DNA of 58,425 bases from Acanthaster planci (lineage: Eukaryota; Echinodermata; Asteroidea; Valvatida; Acanthasteridae): the NCBI RefSeq assembly GCF_001949145.1, contig NW_019091488.1, positions 369,069 to 427,493 of the forward strand, read 5' to 3'. Shown here piece after piece: positions 1 through 13,261 of this stretch. The notes below the pieces were generated by a model that had not been told where the DNA came from, searched no databases, and saw only the letters and a list, made by a program, of their open reading frames with translations. How positions within the stretch are numbered: the first letter of the stretch is position 1; each line of letters starts with the position of its first letter. The position numbers and the translations under genes are program-made.

Positions 1-4
1 CCAA

Positions 5-111
5 CGGACACAATGGGGCGGACATAATGGGCCTGCGGACACAATGGGGCGGACATAATGGGCCTGAAAAAGTTTGCGGACATAATGGGCCATGCGGACA
101 TAATGGTCCGG
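5..111. repeat. Minisatellite of cggacaYaatggg units
   Basis: Six imperfect copies of a 14-18 bp unit starting cggacacaatgggg or cggacataatgggc. The first four form an exact 31-bp higher-order unit repeated twice (5-35 and 36-66). A 10-bp spacer follows, then two more copies at 77 and 95. The array is probably cut by the window edge. It gives a spurious frame with repeated GHNGP, which I do not regard as coding. Confidence 0.85.
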
Positions 112-112
112 A

Positions 113-217
113 ACACACGTGCAAGCGCGAACGCTGCAAGCTTGAACAAGTACTTTGCCATCACAACACATCGCTGTCCAGCACAATTGTGACATCTCAG
201 GAAAAGGTCTATACTGG
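113..217 (+). repeat. Dispersed repeat, copy A
   Basis: Directly follows the minisatellite. Shares the ordered blocks cacgtgcaagcgc, catcacaacacat, gtccagcac, attgtgacatc and aaaaggtc with a second copy near 33.2 kb on the same strand. Copy B has two small insertions relative to this one. No coding capacity and no recognised superfamily; it could be a SINE or MITE fragment. Confidence 0.6.
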
Positions 218-3200
218 TGTTCTCTTTTTTGATTCGCCTGAAGGTTGGTTTTTGGAGTGTGAATGTGTCCTTTCGAATAAGTACGTGGAATGACGGCAGC
301 ATGACGAGCCATGACTAATGATATTTGACAATCGACAGGACTGAATAAAAAGAAAGCGCTCGTATAGCGACACAGGGGTGAAGTTAAGCATCCAAGAATC
401 CAAAGTCATTGTATGCACCATGTGGTTACTGAGGGATTAAACAATGCGCTTGGCCGGTCTCTAACGTTCGGTTAAAACTGGCTCGGGAGAATCTCCGAGC
501 TGCATGCAGGCGGGGGCATTGCCAGCGTGCGGCTCCGGTGTTACCCTCGTCCACTCTCGTGAGCCGGTTTCACCAAAGAAGGAATAAGGAATCACCAAAG
601 CAGAGACGCTTCACGCCAGCAAAATCTTTTAAAATGCAGGAGTTTTTTGTGTACAAACATCGAGGTTGTCTTCCTGGGATAACATCACGACTGTGCTCAC
701 GACTATGGAAATCTCATTAGCATAAAAACCAAAAGGCAACAAAAGACCCTTTGAAGTGGGGAAACAAAAATTTCAGCTGAGGTGAACTGAGATGCCAAAG
801 GTGCATTTTTAGGTTTGTATTCAATTCATTTTTTTAAAAATTTCAATCAATGTTTCTCAGCACCCTGTGGTTACATTAAAATCCGTGGATACATTACACT
901 AAGGGGGTGAACCCCCCCCAAAAGCGTAACCTTTTAGGGGTTAAGGATAGAACAAAACATCAGAACCAGGAGTTCCTTTTCCGTCTCAACGGTGTAATCA
1001 AAACCAGTTTTGATGACAAAAACAGTTCTCATATCGTAGTAAGTTATAACATCTACCGAGCTAAAATTTCAATTGGCTGGATTTGTCATACAATTTATTA
1101 ACATTGGCCTTTGCGTTCTCATGTCATTTGAACCGGAGAATCAAATAACAGGGGCATGAAGTAATCTTAAAAAGCGACAGCCTGAAGTAGAAATACGCTG
1201 TTTTCAGATTACCACCCAATCACAACCTTTCCTCCAAGGTGGTGAAAACACTCCCGGAAACAACAAAGTGCCCCCATAGCCTTTGAACATTAAAAGTGTC
1301 GGTTTCAGGGTACTGATCGATGGGGAACCATGAAACTTACCCGTTGCCGCGCAGCGCGGAGTTACGCCTTTCCTGTAAATCAATACGAAGTATTTTGTCG
1401 ACTCCTCTCGAAAAATCGCGGTGGCAAAGCTTAGCACACCCTTTGGAGTGATTTGGTTGCCAGGCCTGACAAGTTGCCAGAGTGTTAAGGCATCATTAGA
1501 ATTCAATTGTAAAATGAAAAACGATCTGGGTTCGGGTGGATACGCTACCCAGAGCCTTTCAGCGGAATATTCGGGAGGGTATTTTCAGAATTAGGTGTCA
1601 TTTTGTCCAACAATGAGAGTCCGTCATAAAGACTGTGCTACCGCGTCTTATTTCTTACTAGTCAATTCCATTCTTCCATTTGTGACCCATATCTATTCCA
1701 TTTATTTTTGGGAGCTCTGCATGCCAACTGACACAATGGCTTTTGACATATCTACCTCCTTACCTTCGAATTTGATTTGAGTCTTTCAAGTCCTGCGTAT
1801 AGGAAAACACAAAAAGATCTAGTGAACGTCGTTTCAAATGCTTTGGGGAAAGTTTTAACTCGATGCAAGATGCCAGCTTTGTAAGTCTGCCTCCACTTTT
1901 GTGCAAAACCGGGGTATCGATAGCCTGGAATATTGATGATAGGATACGCGGTCTGGAAAGGTCGAGATCTGAGCCTTGAGTACAGCTGAAATTGAGCCGC
2001 TGCTTGTACTGTTCAATAATAGCTCGTGGCGATTCGCAGAAGTTGAGCTACAATATCTACAACTTTACTCGCTCAGTCTTCATTCAGTTTGCGCTTGGGC
2101 CCTTTCCAAGAAAAGAATTGGTTGCCTAGCATTTACAGATCTTTTGCAGTCACTACTTAAATGGACAGGTTTTTGTCACTGCCTACACGTTCCAAAGCAT
2201 GGCTGTAACCTTAAAGGTTCGTGACATGTCTCGGCATTCTTTACAGTACTATTAATGGGTTAGCTTCATTCTGATGCAAGGCAAAGTGCTGACATAAACA
2301 AGAACGCACAGATGGTTCCACCAGTTTTGCAGACCAACGATTTTATACCAAAAGTATACGGCTAACAGTTTGGTAGTTTGGTCCTTTCACAATTCCATAC
2401 AGGGACTTATTGTAATTAAATCCGTCCCCCTCATCACCAGATATGTGATATAACTCTTTTGTTGCAAATATTAGAAGTTTGTTCCGAGGTAGATTTTTGT
2501 ATTTTTGATCTGGGAAAATCTCAGTGAAGGCAAGACGTAACTATACCCCGTTTCGTGTTAGTCGCGTTTTGTCCATTAGGTCTCTTTTGTCGATACCGCA
2601 TTCACAGCCTCAGCCTTTGTCCTTCAATGCCCCGCCAGTCCTGATTAAGAAAATGTCAATGCATCTGTCCACTGACAGGGAACAGGTCCCAACTTCAAAA
2701 TGCTGTTTAATGCGTGGGAGGCAAACAATGACGGCCGCAGCTGGTTCAGTGAAGCATCCATTATCACCAGATTGGTACGAAGCATCGTCGTATAATCAAA
2801 TCACAAGGAGGTACGGACAAATATTGTCTTTTTGATGGGCCAGTTGAATTACCGATGGGCCGACTGTAGTGGTCATTAAACAGTACTGCCCAGGTGGATT
2901 TGATAAACGAGACAGAAATCCTCAGTCCTCGAAAAAAAAATGCACGCGAGACCTTGCGTTAATAAAATGACAGCAGCCGCAGTCCTGCAAAGTTCTCGTC
3001 AGTTCGGAAGTCGATGGTACCACTTGCATCTTTTACTAAAAACGCGTTCATTAGAATTTCCCGTCGACGCTTAGTGAACCTATGGTGTACTTCACGGGTC
3101 GCAAGCGCTTCCCAAATGAAGATCCGAATGGGGTAAAGAGCCCTCTAGCGCCCGCCCGTGAGTGAAATATACCCCCAGAATTATGCTTAAGTGTCCTTAA

Positions 3201-5234
3201 CGAACCCCGTCTATTGACTATTCGAGTTTGTAATAATTTTACAGTGCATTTCTACCCATCGTGAAAGCAGTGGCACTAAATGGCGTCTACTATCCGTTTA
3301 ATATGACGTTAACAATATAAACCTGGGCACTGTTTCAAATGGGTCAAACGCAAGTTTTGCTCGGTTTCGTAGCGCCTGACTTCTTGAGCTCCGACCAGCG
3401 AAAATTTGCACACATAGAAGCTGCTTGGTAGCGGCTGTATGAAGCCACTTTTCGTAGACGCTTGATTTGTGCTAGTCTAGAAGGCAGCCTTTAATTCGAT
3501 CCAAGATTTTTGTGTGTGCACAACTTGAAACAGCGCCACCACAAGTCGAAATTTCCAAACAGCTGGCCCACACAGACACAACTTGAGGGAAACGTTGCGT
3601 CGTGTTACAGCAGAGCATGGCCCACTCCCAGAAATTGTATGAATAAAACAAGATCTAAGAAGAAAACGGATCACCACAAGCGGAAATCCAATGTCAAAGA
3701 TTATTCTCAAGTCAATATACTGTAATAGAAAAGTCGGATGTAAAATTCAGAATTATGCCAGTCATTTTTTTCAGAAAACTAGTGCACTTTTTGTTATTAA
3801 ACATATATGAAAAATGAACGTCAGTTCTTACTCAGTGAGGCGAATTTGGGAATTTAAGGAACAATTGTCTTACAGCTTGTGTCATTTAAAGTTTAGTACA
3901 TTGTTAAAGAGATAATCGATAATCTTGACCAGAGAAGTTGGGATTTAGTCGGTGTATATTGCGGTCGAGCATCTTGATGACATACGTCTACTTAAAATTC
4001 TCTCCCCCAAAATTGATAACATTTTATCTAATTCAAATTGCATCCTTTTCATTTTAACCACTTTGTTTTACCGTTCCGTTTTTTCTTCTCAAAAAGCTGC
4101 ACCGACATCGTTCCTACAATTAGTGCTCGAGAAAACACCGCCATCCCCCATCATTGACCCGGGCAACACGCTGCTCGGTGAAATGTGATCCTGACGCAGC
4201 CTCCTTCCCTTGGTTTCCAGTTCGGTGGTTTGCTTTCGTGCGCAAAATGCAGGACCATTAATGCAGGGGATCCGGGGTCACAACTTTGCAACCGGTCCCC
4301 CTTTGGTCTAGATTCGCAACACTACTTAAAAAAGAAACATTCTGAATCTGCTCTTTGACTATGTAAAATGTGTCATGCGGAATGGATTCCTCGGTTGCAC
4401 GGAAAACTCCAGGCCATTCGGAAGCTCAAACAGGTAAGAACCTCTCTGACTTTGTCTGTTTTTTCATTTATTAACCTTAGAAAAAAGAACATGGAGTGGG
4501 ACAAATTTTACTCAGCTTCCTGTGTAATTGCCTTTTGTCGTTATTCACAGAACATATCTTTTTCTCTCAGGAGACACGTCTGTAAAGAGCGATGTCTGAA
4601 TGCTGGCAGAGTTATGTTATGTCTGTCGCAATTGAGCTGTTGCAAAGATGCCATAAAAGACGTAAAACATAATTCCTCTAGAAAAAACTCCGAAAAAAAT
4701 CCACTGTCAGGACTTCAGTGGTTCAGTTTTTCCTTGAAAAATGAATCTTGAGTTATTTGAAAGTATCGGGCCCTTTTTGCCACCTCGTGTTCTTAATGTT
4801 GTGAAAGGTGCACAACAATGACAATTTTGTGATTTTTTTTACACGGGATCACTTTATAACAGCATGCCTATCTGATTCTAGAGATCCTCGCTTTATATTC
4901 ATGAAGTTCTGGTACATTTCCTTAGAATGTCGACAATATGCAAGGCCGTCGTTCAGCATCGTCAAGCGACAGTACTTTGGTTTTATGTACATGTATTCGG
5001 CAAAGTGGAAATAATGAACATATTTAGCTTCCGGGTTTTTTCTGAAACAGAGAATGCAGCTCGTTTTTATTTTCACCTTTTTGTAAAGCCCACCAACCAT
5101 TGTTGGTTTCAATGTTCGAAAACACAAAAATGAAACAGACATGTTTGGGCAGAAAACTGAACATACTGAAGTGATTTTTCCTTGGTATCGCAATTTCACA
5201 GGAATAAAAAAAAAGCACACTGCTCCCCACAAGC
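218..5234. other. Spacer, no supported gene
   Basis: AT-rich DNA with short open frames on both strands, none with a recognisable domain or a convincing pair of splice sites. A C-run at 911-918 and scattered A/T runs are the only low-complexity features. I see no RNA gene. Confidence 0.5.
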
Positions 5235-8200
5235 GTGTGTTCTACTAATAGCCGCGGCCACGCATTGGGGCACAAACATATTCTGGGGGGACATTATGGG
5301 AATCAAATAGTGGACTGCATGATGAGGAAAGCAACTGACAATCTGCTTTGCTTTATTGTCAGACTTTTTTCATCTTTTTTTTCTTCTCATTTTCATTTTC
5401 GTTGTAAAATTAAGAAAATAAATCCAGGTGCCTCAAGCAAAGGAAGTGGGCATGGATGCTATACTTTTTTTTTACTCTGCTTAGAAGCTATGGAGGTTAT
5501 TATAGTTCTAGCATGCCTCATTCTGGAACTTGTTTTGTTAAATTCTTCCGAACAAGTTCTTCGGTTTTCAAATCCAAATTTAACTCGTGCTTCTCCCGCC
5601 CGGCTTCAGGACCAATTGGAAAAAACCGTCGTGTCTACGGCGTTCTTATATTTAATTCTACCACACCTTGATTCTACGAGTCTTGCTGATATTTACTGCT
5701 AATTCCTTTCGGCATGAAAGACTCTTGCACAGACCAGGCGTCTGTCGTTAAAAACAACATGTTTAATGTCAATTCCCACAAGAATTGCAGATACCTACTC
5801 ACAATCGAGGCAGAGACCGTGCATTGAGTCAACTCCTTGGCTGACAGACGCTGTGAGCTAGATGGACATACAAGTGCACTCTTTCCCCCAAAGACAGAGG
5901 AAAATTGTGGCTTTTCGTTGACGATAACTAAGTTAAGAAGGTGGGGGGGGGAATAAAATAGCGCCAACGTGAATGTCTGTAGATCGCTCCGGAAAGGTTA
6001 GCCATGCCCGGAAATAACAGGGGCCCGTGGAGAAATCTTTGCAAGCCCATCAGAGGGAGTGCAACAGCATTATCCTGGAGCTAAAATTCAATTTTCGCGG
6101 CAGACGGGCTGATGTGTCATGAGCGGTCAGGAGCCTGGAAGACCCCCCCCCAAAAAAGTCGATGTGCACTTTGTTCACTTCCATTGCATCATGTTGAACA
6201 TTAAATTCGCAGAAAGCCTCCTTTACGTAACGGCGATGTGTAAAAAGTTAAGTTCAGACAGAATGCACTGTGCGAAGTGCAATCTCCACTTTCTGGACCT
6301 ACTATCGTAAACAGAGCCGCCAATCTGTGTGTCTTAAGAAATTCAGAGGCCCTGTTTTAGTGCACTTTATAAATTGTCTCCCGTAATAGAGCTTGACCAT
6401 CTGAAGAAAATATACGCTTTTCTTCTTGACAAGCCAGCGTTATAAACCTGGAGATGTAAAATACATATTCAGGGAATTATCCGGAATATGGGTCTCATTG
6501 TTTCTCTGAAAACCAACTAAGAATGAGATAGAGACGGTGACGGCCTGGCTTAGGTACATGTATTACTGTTTCCTTCCACTATTCCTCCGCAAGACTGTCC
6601 AACAGTTGACTTCAGTTCACTTGACCAAGTGCTACGTTATTAGAACAAGAAATCGACAGGGTATAAAATAGCTCAGATCAGCCGAAGTTGTGCCAGCGTG
6701 TGCCTAACGTTCGCACACCACTTCAGAACAAGAAATGACAGCAACAGCAGTCACTCTACTCTTTCTTTAAAAAAAATCAAAGCATCCAATAAATTTTTAC
6801 TTCTCTGTATTTTAAGCGCCCTGCCTGTGCGCATTTGACATGGTTTGGCGAGCACCGAACGGGAAATTGTCGCAACTTAACCCAGATTCGCTAGGTAATA
6901 ATGTAGCTGCGAGAGACAGAGCCATGATTGCCTGATGCTAAACAAAACAAGGCCTCACCCCTTCGGCGGAAACTTGGACAATCTAATCCCCTTGTACCTT
7001 GCAGGATTATCTGGAGTAGGTCAGCAGGGTTAACGTTGTATTGCGGCAACGCTGACCCCCTTTTAAATATGTCATCACAAAAAAGTACAAGTAATCTCGT
7101 TACAAAATTAGTTAGCCTGAACGCAATTTTGCTCGTGATAGTTTTTGTGCGTGGGCCTCATTGGGGGAGTTGAATAAACGGTTAACACGCCATAGGCATG
7201 CAGAGACTCCATCTGGCAGGTTTGTACAATAAATACAGCCGGTTCGGTGATTCCTGTGTATGTGCTTATGCAATTTTGGACATGGTTGTCCAAGCTGCCC
7301 TTTCGAGGCTCTGCATGACGGGAGCGTGCGAAAGAGTGAATTTCCTTTCTATTCTACAACACAGGCTCGAATTCCAGATGCAGGAGGAGGAATTGGGTTT
7401 ACAGTGGATGACGTGTTGAAATTTTTAGTTTGTTTTCCTCAAGTGCTTTTCAATGGCCCAACCTCCACCTCCCACGAAACTGGACAATTCTTCCTCGTCC
7501 CTTCTATTTAGGTGTTCCTGCAGACGTCCCGGATAAGCCATATGAAGTAAGAGATGGGACGGAGAGAACCCCCCCCCCCTTGTGTTGGTCAATGTTTGAT
7601 CGGAATCTAAGGCATTCTTTACGGACTTCTAGGGGGGATGTTTCAGGTACCAATAGTCTACAGTGTGTATAGGGATTGGACAGGTAAGGGGGGGTACCCC
7701 TCCGTCCCATATCTTGCCTGGTATAAAGGATCTGTCCGTGAATGCATGGACTCTGCTTGAATACAGTGTCCCTACTATCCTCCAGAAGGGAACATTGCAT
7801 TTACCCAAACGGCCAATTCATCCTGACTCATGTCAAGGAAGTTATTCCCACCAATATAAAGATGTACATGTAAATGTTTTTCTTTCCTTTTTGAAGGCAA
7901 AAGATCACAGGACACTGCCATCGTTACCTTTGAGAAGACCAATCCATTCATACCACTCGTACAGCAAAACTCATCAACATTCCAGACGAACTCAACGAGG
8001 GTAGATGAATTTAATTAAAGCGATATTTAATGTATATATTTGCATCACAGAGCTCTGCTCTTGATTAGGCCTCTCAAATACACGTGATGGGACCTTTAAG
8101 CCTTATTCTTACACTCACTGAATTCAACAGTGGTTGCGAGGTGCATCTGTCCGGACCTTAGGGAGTTCGACTTGAAATTTAGAGGGAAAAAATCGGGTCG

Positions 8201-9769
8201 ATCGTTGTTGGAGACTTCGTAACTTCCGAGAAAAACTGACACTTTTCAGTGTAATGCACTCCAACCAAATAACCTGCAACAGTGTATCGAGCTTCTAAGA
8301 GATTTCTTGATGGCGTATAAAGTAAGCGTCGCAAGCGTATTTTCTTTACCGGAGGTCTCGGCAACACTTTCAACCTGTACACGAGTAACGCTATCCCCTT
8401 AGACACAAGACAACGAAAGAGAGACGCGATGTGAAGTAGATTAAGGATTCTGGGGTGGACATCTGATCGTACTCGGGAGCGAATAACAAAACCGGCTCTG
8501 TAGGGCTCGATGCTCGTAAGTATATCGCGTTCTTAGAAGCATCCCGACGGCAACGTAACAATTCCATGACATCCGTGTTGACTGTACCACACCACTTCCT
8601 GCCACACGGGTTAGTTTTGCTACAGTGTCAAGAGGGACCCGAACAGCTTGTCAAACAGGCAAATTGCATACATTTCCACGTTGTAACATATTAATAACGT
8701 ACTTATTGCAATGTATCTTCACGTGAAACTTCAACCCCTGAAAAGCCATAGATTTAAAAATACAAAGCGTTTTCAAAATGTCTTGTGACCAAACAAAAAA
8801 CTCAAAGTGTTGAGACTTGGACATTACGAAACGGCAAAGCAATAATATGGTCAATTTGTAAGACATATCTATACTATTTCTGGAGGACGTTGTGTTTCCC
8901 AACAATAAGCCTAGCTCATTTTTAGTCGGTTCGTGAAGCCCATCTGATCGAACTCACGCATCTTTCTCACTAAAATTTATGAAGCTATAGAAGCGGCTGA
9001 GTGTGAGCAAAACCTATGCTCAAAGTTATATCATGTTGATTGATTGCAGTAGATTAACTCAAGCTGTTTTAAATGAAACTTCATCATAGGTTGAAGGTTA
9101 ACCGTCATCAGTATGCCTTGTCAATCCAAGTTCTTTCAATCAGCCGTAAACCTATAATTAAGCTGGCTATGCCTAACGCTATGCTAACGTCTAGGCCTTG
9201 CCTACACTAAACAATACGCACATGAGAGAGTACTCATTACATATAGCTCAGTAATATTACTAGGAGTTTGTTTGTTTGGTGTACATCCTGCATCTTTCAT
9301 GTTAGAATATATTAATTATCCCCTTTTAACTGGCTTGTTCACGTAGGCTGATCTCAGTGTAGTTCTAAATGAGTAATGACTTTTAAATATGGGCACAGTG
9401 CAATATCTGCTTTTATTGGGAAAAAGGTTTAATAAACGCTTATCATCCATCAGATTAAACATAAGTCACCGAGGAATTCAGTGGGAGCATTTCGAAGGAA
9501 TAAAATAATCTTCTTTTGTTTGTTTTCTGAAATAGGTTGAACGTGTAGTGCACATCAAAGAAATCTCTGAGGACAAGGTACAATTGTGAAAAGAGGACGT
9601 AAAACAAGTTGATGAAAAGGGGCAAATCATACCAACTTTAACCCGGGAGACCACACTGTTGAAGCTGCTGCCATAATTGATGACGGTCACGATGATTCAT
9701 TCCTAGGAAAAGTTGGTGAGATATTAAACACCAGTGACATAGGCATACAACATCCATTACTTTTTTGTC
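5235..9769. other. Spacer, no supported gene
   Basis: Contains a 155-codon open frame at 5235-5702 with hydrophobic stretches made from T-rich DNA. It has no family signature and is most likely a chance frame. C-runs and G-runs occur near 6146, 7570 and 7690. Otherwise nothing is recognised. Confidence 0.5.
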
Positions 9770-10290
9770 ATGGCTTGTATTGATCTTACGACCTTGTACC
9801 AAGCAATTTCGACTTTTCTGCAGATTTTGCTCCCAGGGACCGAAAAGTGGCCATCTGCTTTTTGCCTGTCACAAAGTAAAAAACGTTTTGACAACTTTTC
9901 GTTCTACTATGTTTTTGGAATACCAGGAAAGCAGATTTTACTCAGGCTGCCTACAGACGAACCATTTTACGACCTCGTTCACGACCTACGGGGGACCAAA
10001 AGTGGACTTACCTATTTATTGATAGCAGAAACTAAGAATTTACTACAAGTAAACTCCTTTAATCAAATTTCCAATTTTCTTCGACAGAAATTGGATCTTG
10101 TTTCTACTCCCTAACACTTATAGTCCAAAAGTGGGCAACCACATTGTACAATTTTTTTACCAGCAGAAATTCCGGTTTTACTGTCATGCCAATCCAAAAT
10201 TTGCAATTTCTTCCAGCAGCAATGTGGATTTTACTTCTCGGGGCAAATGAAAAACTCCAAATTTCTGCTAGCGGAAATTTGAATTGAGGG
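9770..10290. repeat. Degenerate tandem array with agcagaaat/ggattttac words
   Basis: The words ccaggaaagcagattttac, gatagcagaaactaag, cgacagaaattggatc, ccagcagaaattccgg and ccagcagcaatgtggatttt recur at irregular 50-100 bp spacing. The array ends in a near-perfect 24-bp palindrome at 10258-10281 (caaatttctg/ctagcggaaatttg). Open frames of 85 and 114 codons cross the array (9765-10022, 9770-10114); because they follow the repeat they are not called as genes. Confidence 0.55.
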
Positions 10291-10770
10291 TGTGCATTCT
10301 CGAGGTTCCTTTTTAATATGCACCCCTATAGTTAAAACAAAATGGAACGGTCTATAATTTCAATCTGCAAAATTATAATGCATGCAAGACACGTGCAATT
10401 TAGCATGGCGTTTCCTTCATTATCTGTTTACATCCGGTAGGATGCAATTTTTTAAAAAGAAAATACACCGCAGTCCAAAAACAAGGAAACCCAATTTTAC
10501 GGTGATTGTCTATCTACATCCTGCGATCCCGAGGAATTGATGAGTGGGGCGGTTAGCAATAATCCTGACAAAATCCCCCATTACAGATGGCATGTACAAA
10601 ATTGACTTGTCCACAGAAGCCTCATTGCTCATAAGCAAGCATGATTAAAAATTAAACAAAATGGAGACGTAAAGTCTGAAAGTCTACAGTCGTAAAGTTA
10701 TATACGACCTGTACAATTTTGAAAAAAAGGGTTTTACTTGTAATAAAATTAACTCTAAAACAGGAAAAAT
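10291..10770. other. Spacer between related repeat blocks
   Basis: AT-rich sequence with faint matches to the neighbouring repeat words (for example cccaattttacgg near 10490). No gene or RNA seen. Confidence 0.4.
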
Positions 10771-10925
10771 CGGGATGTCCACTTTTCGCCCTTGGAAGGA
10801 AGGAAAGCAGATAGCCACTTTTTGGGCGCCTATTTAAACTCTGCCTCTCCAGTATCCAATAAATAGAAAAGCAGAATTCACGGTTGATGTCAGAACGTTC
10901 GATCCACTTTTCTGCTTTCTGTTAA
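10771..10925 (-). repeat. Inverted relative of the 9.8 kb repeat
   Basis: aggaaagcagatagccactt at 10801-10820 is the reverse complement, with few changes, of aagtggccatctgcttttt at 9845-9863. Further words (tccacttttcgcc, gatccacttttctgctttc) belong to the same family. Together with 9770-10290 this gives a block of about 1.15 kb flanked by inverted copies. Confidence 0.5.
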
Positions 10926-12401
10926 GGACGCGTCCTCGCCCATTCAAATCATGGAGGAAGGACGCACATCAAAGTGCTCGATGATCATCGCCGCCCGGTC
11001 AGACGAGCAATAGTAAATATTCCAAAAATGCCTGATCACTGCCTGCAGCTTTGCCGGAAAAGTTGGGCCAGTAATATCCTAGCAATATTTGTGGAGTTTT
11101 CTTTGCAATTAACTGCAACTTGTCGCAGTGACCAGGACATAGACAGAACATATCTAGCATTATTTACTTTTGCCGTCGTAAATAATTAAAAAAAAAAAGA
11201 TTTTGATGCCCTTTTCCATTATCCATTCAATGTTTGTGATTCTATTCTGTCATTCCGAAATATAGTTTTCAAAGTCTTTCTATGAATTCGGCTAAGACTG
11301 GCCAACGACATGTTGACCACCACAGGACAGTTAAGTTCACGAAAAACGAAATGTGCTGTTTAGTCACAAAGAGTGATCATGAAATCTCATAAAATACCCT
11401 TTTGTATAAATTCAGTAATAAAAAAGATTCAAATAAAACACAAGATCTTATAAACAACTTGGCTATTTATTCCCAAAATAAGTCCACAAGAAAGCGTTCC
11501 ATAAGGGCAATAACTGCACATGAACACTTACGGCACACAGCCTAATACAAGCGACTGCGCAAGTATTAAATTAGATGTTGTTGTCAGATCATACCAAGCA
11601 CCAACGATTGCATGAATATTCAACTTCCTATACTGCAGTATACACAACATTTTAAGGATGCAGATTACCATTGTGGCGATGATCACGGGGTACAAAGGGG
11701 CTTATGGATGCGAAACAGATGGTGCGTAGCAAGCATTCGCTGCCCTCTGGCTGTGGACATACCGGGCATAACAGAAAGTGGTAATTGGCCAGATGGCCCG
11801 GGCAATTCAAACTCCTTCTGCGTCCTGCCTCCATGCGTTGAGTAACTCCTCGGCTGGGTGCACAACTATTTTTATTCACAGGCACAGTACATGCTTTACA
11901 TAAAGTTACACACAGACATGCAGTCAACACATCAGTGTATTGCACGGCACACACATTGTTTGACCTCCGAATTGATTTATATTTATCTGTTAGTTGCGGA
12001 AATATGCTCAATTTAAATTAGCACAGGCTACCGTTATGACTGTACGGAGCTGGGGACCTTTTACACCAGCAAGTTTCCCGAGTGACTGATTTGAGAACTA
12101 CAGTGCACTGTCTCTTTCAAATGAAGATTACGTTTACAACCTTGGAAGCGCATGCTTACTCTTTGAAACCCCTCAGTTACCAAAGGAAATTCTTTCGTTT
12201 GGAAATACATGCATTTGGAATATCATCTGATTCATCTGGGAAGTATCATACGTAAGTTTCTAACCGATTACTCTGTTTTGCAAAATTTTACATGAATTGT
12301 GATTGCTGAGTTGTTTTAAAAAATTGTTTGATAACAGAGAAAGAGTTAAAACTGAGGTTTAATCGAAATTTAAGTGGATAAAAATAATGTGAATTTAAAA
12401 T
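10926..12401. other. Spacer, no supported gene
   Basis: Short open frames only. The 119-codon minus frame at 11652-12011 lacks a domain or splice context. Nothing else is recognised. Confidence 0.45.
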
Positions 12402-12445
12402 AAATACATAAAGAAAATAAAGCAAATACATAAAGAAAATGAAAC
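12402..12445. repeat. 22-bp tandem duplication in A-rich DNA
   Basis: Two consecutive copies of a 22-bp A-rich unit beginning aaatacataaagaaaat, differing near the end. They sit in an A-rich, C-poor tract running roughly from 12340 to 12640. Confidence 0.8.
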
Positions 12446-12875
12446 AAAATAAAAATTACACGTAAGTTAGGATCCCTAGGTGATGTTTCACGAGGAAACC
12501 AACCAAGTACCAAACAAACCATTAGAAAATAAATCTAAATTGAAATAAAAAAAAGATGAAATAAACTAAAATAGAAGGGACATGTAAAACTGAAACTATG
12601 GAAGAGATTTGTAAAACTGAAGGCGACACACTAAAAAACATTACATAATGCAACGTAAGGAGTGGTTCACTTTGATTGAATTTAATTAATTGTTAACATG
12701 TGTATCATATTTTAGTGCTCTATATTTGTTAATATTAATGTTGGTCGTATTTGTCAATTTTAGTTTTCGTTGTGAATTTCTAACTATTTTATTAACTTGT
12801 AATGATCGTAATGTTCCAATGGAAACCAGTTTGTAACTGTTTCGGCATACCCTGGGTAAAGAAATGGAATGAGCA

Positions 12876-13116
12876 TAATTCCAGAAATTAGGGGTCCATT
12901 TTTTATCGCGTCCCTGTCACTGCTGAGTGCTGACATTTGTAAGTTCCAAACACATTTTCTAATTTCCAAGAGTGATGAATTAATGCAAAGTACCTGCCAA
13001 ACAAACAGTAATAGTTGGAAATCAATTCTAGTGATATTTCCATGTCAAATAACAAAGGTCAGATGTAACAGGGACACGACAATTTCACACTTTTGGACCC
13101 CTAATTTCTGGAATTA
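12876..13116. mobile_element. 241-bp MITE-like element with 23-bp perfect TIRs
   Basis: The left end taattccagaaattaggggt plus cca (12876-12898) is repeated in exact inverse orientation at 13094-13116. The similarity continues inwards: gtccctgtcac near 12911 against gtaacagggac near 13071. The interior has no transposase. The terminal TA could be part of a TA-type target duplication, as in Tc1/mariner-derived elements, but the duplication length cannot be fixed from one copy. Confidence 0.8.
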
Positions 13117-13261
13117 CCCATAAAAATAAATTGAAAATGGCTAGTCTCAACAGAAAATGTTAACAAGTCAAATCTACAAATTAACCGTATTGACCGTCAA
13201 AAACAATATGAGAAATGGGTTTGCGGGTACACCACTGAATCAATCTGTTTTTGGCGAGGTG

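Noticed and set aside
1-293. Repeat peptide GHNGP as a possible repeat protein
   Set aside because: The repeat is short, its higher-order 31-bp unit is not a multiple of three, and the frame is lost after the array.
5235-5702. 155-codon hydrophobic frame
   Set aside because: Made of T-rich low-complexity DNA; no start context, splice sites or family.
7504-7800. Opposed frames around the C and G runs at 7.5-7.8 kb
   Set aside because: Proline/glycine-rich products of homopolymers; no splice or domain evidence.
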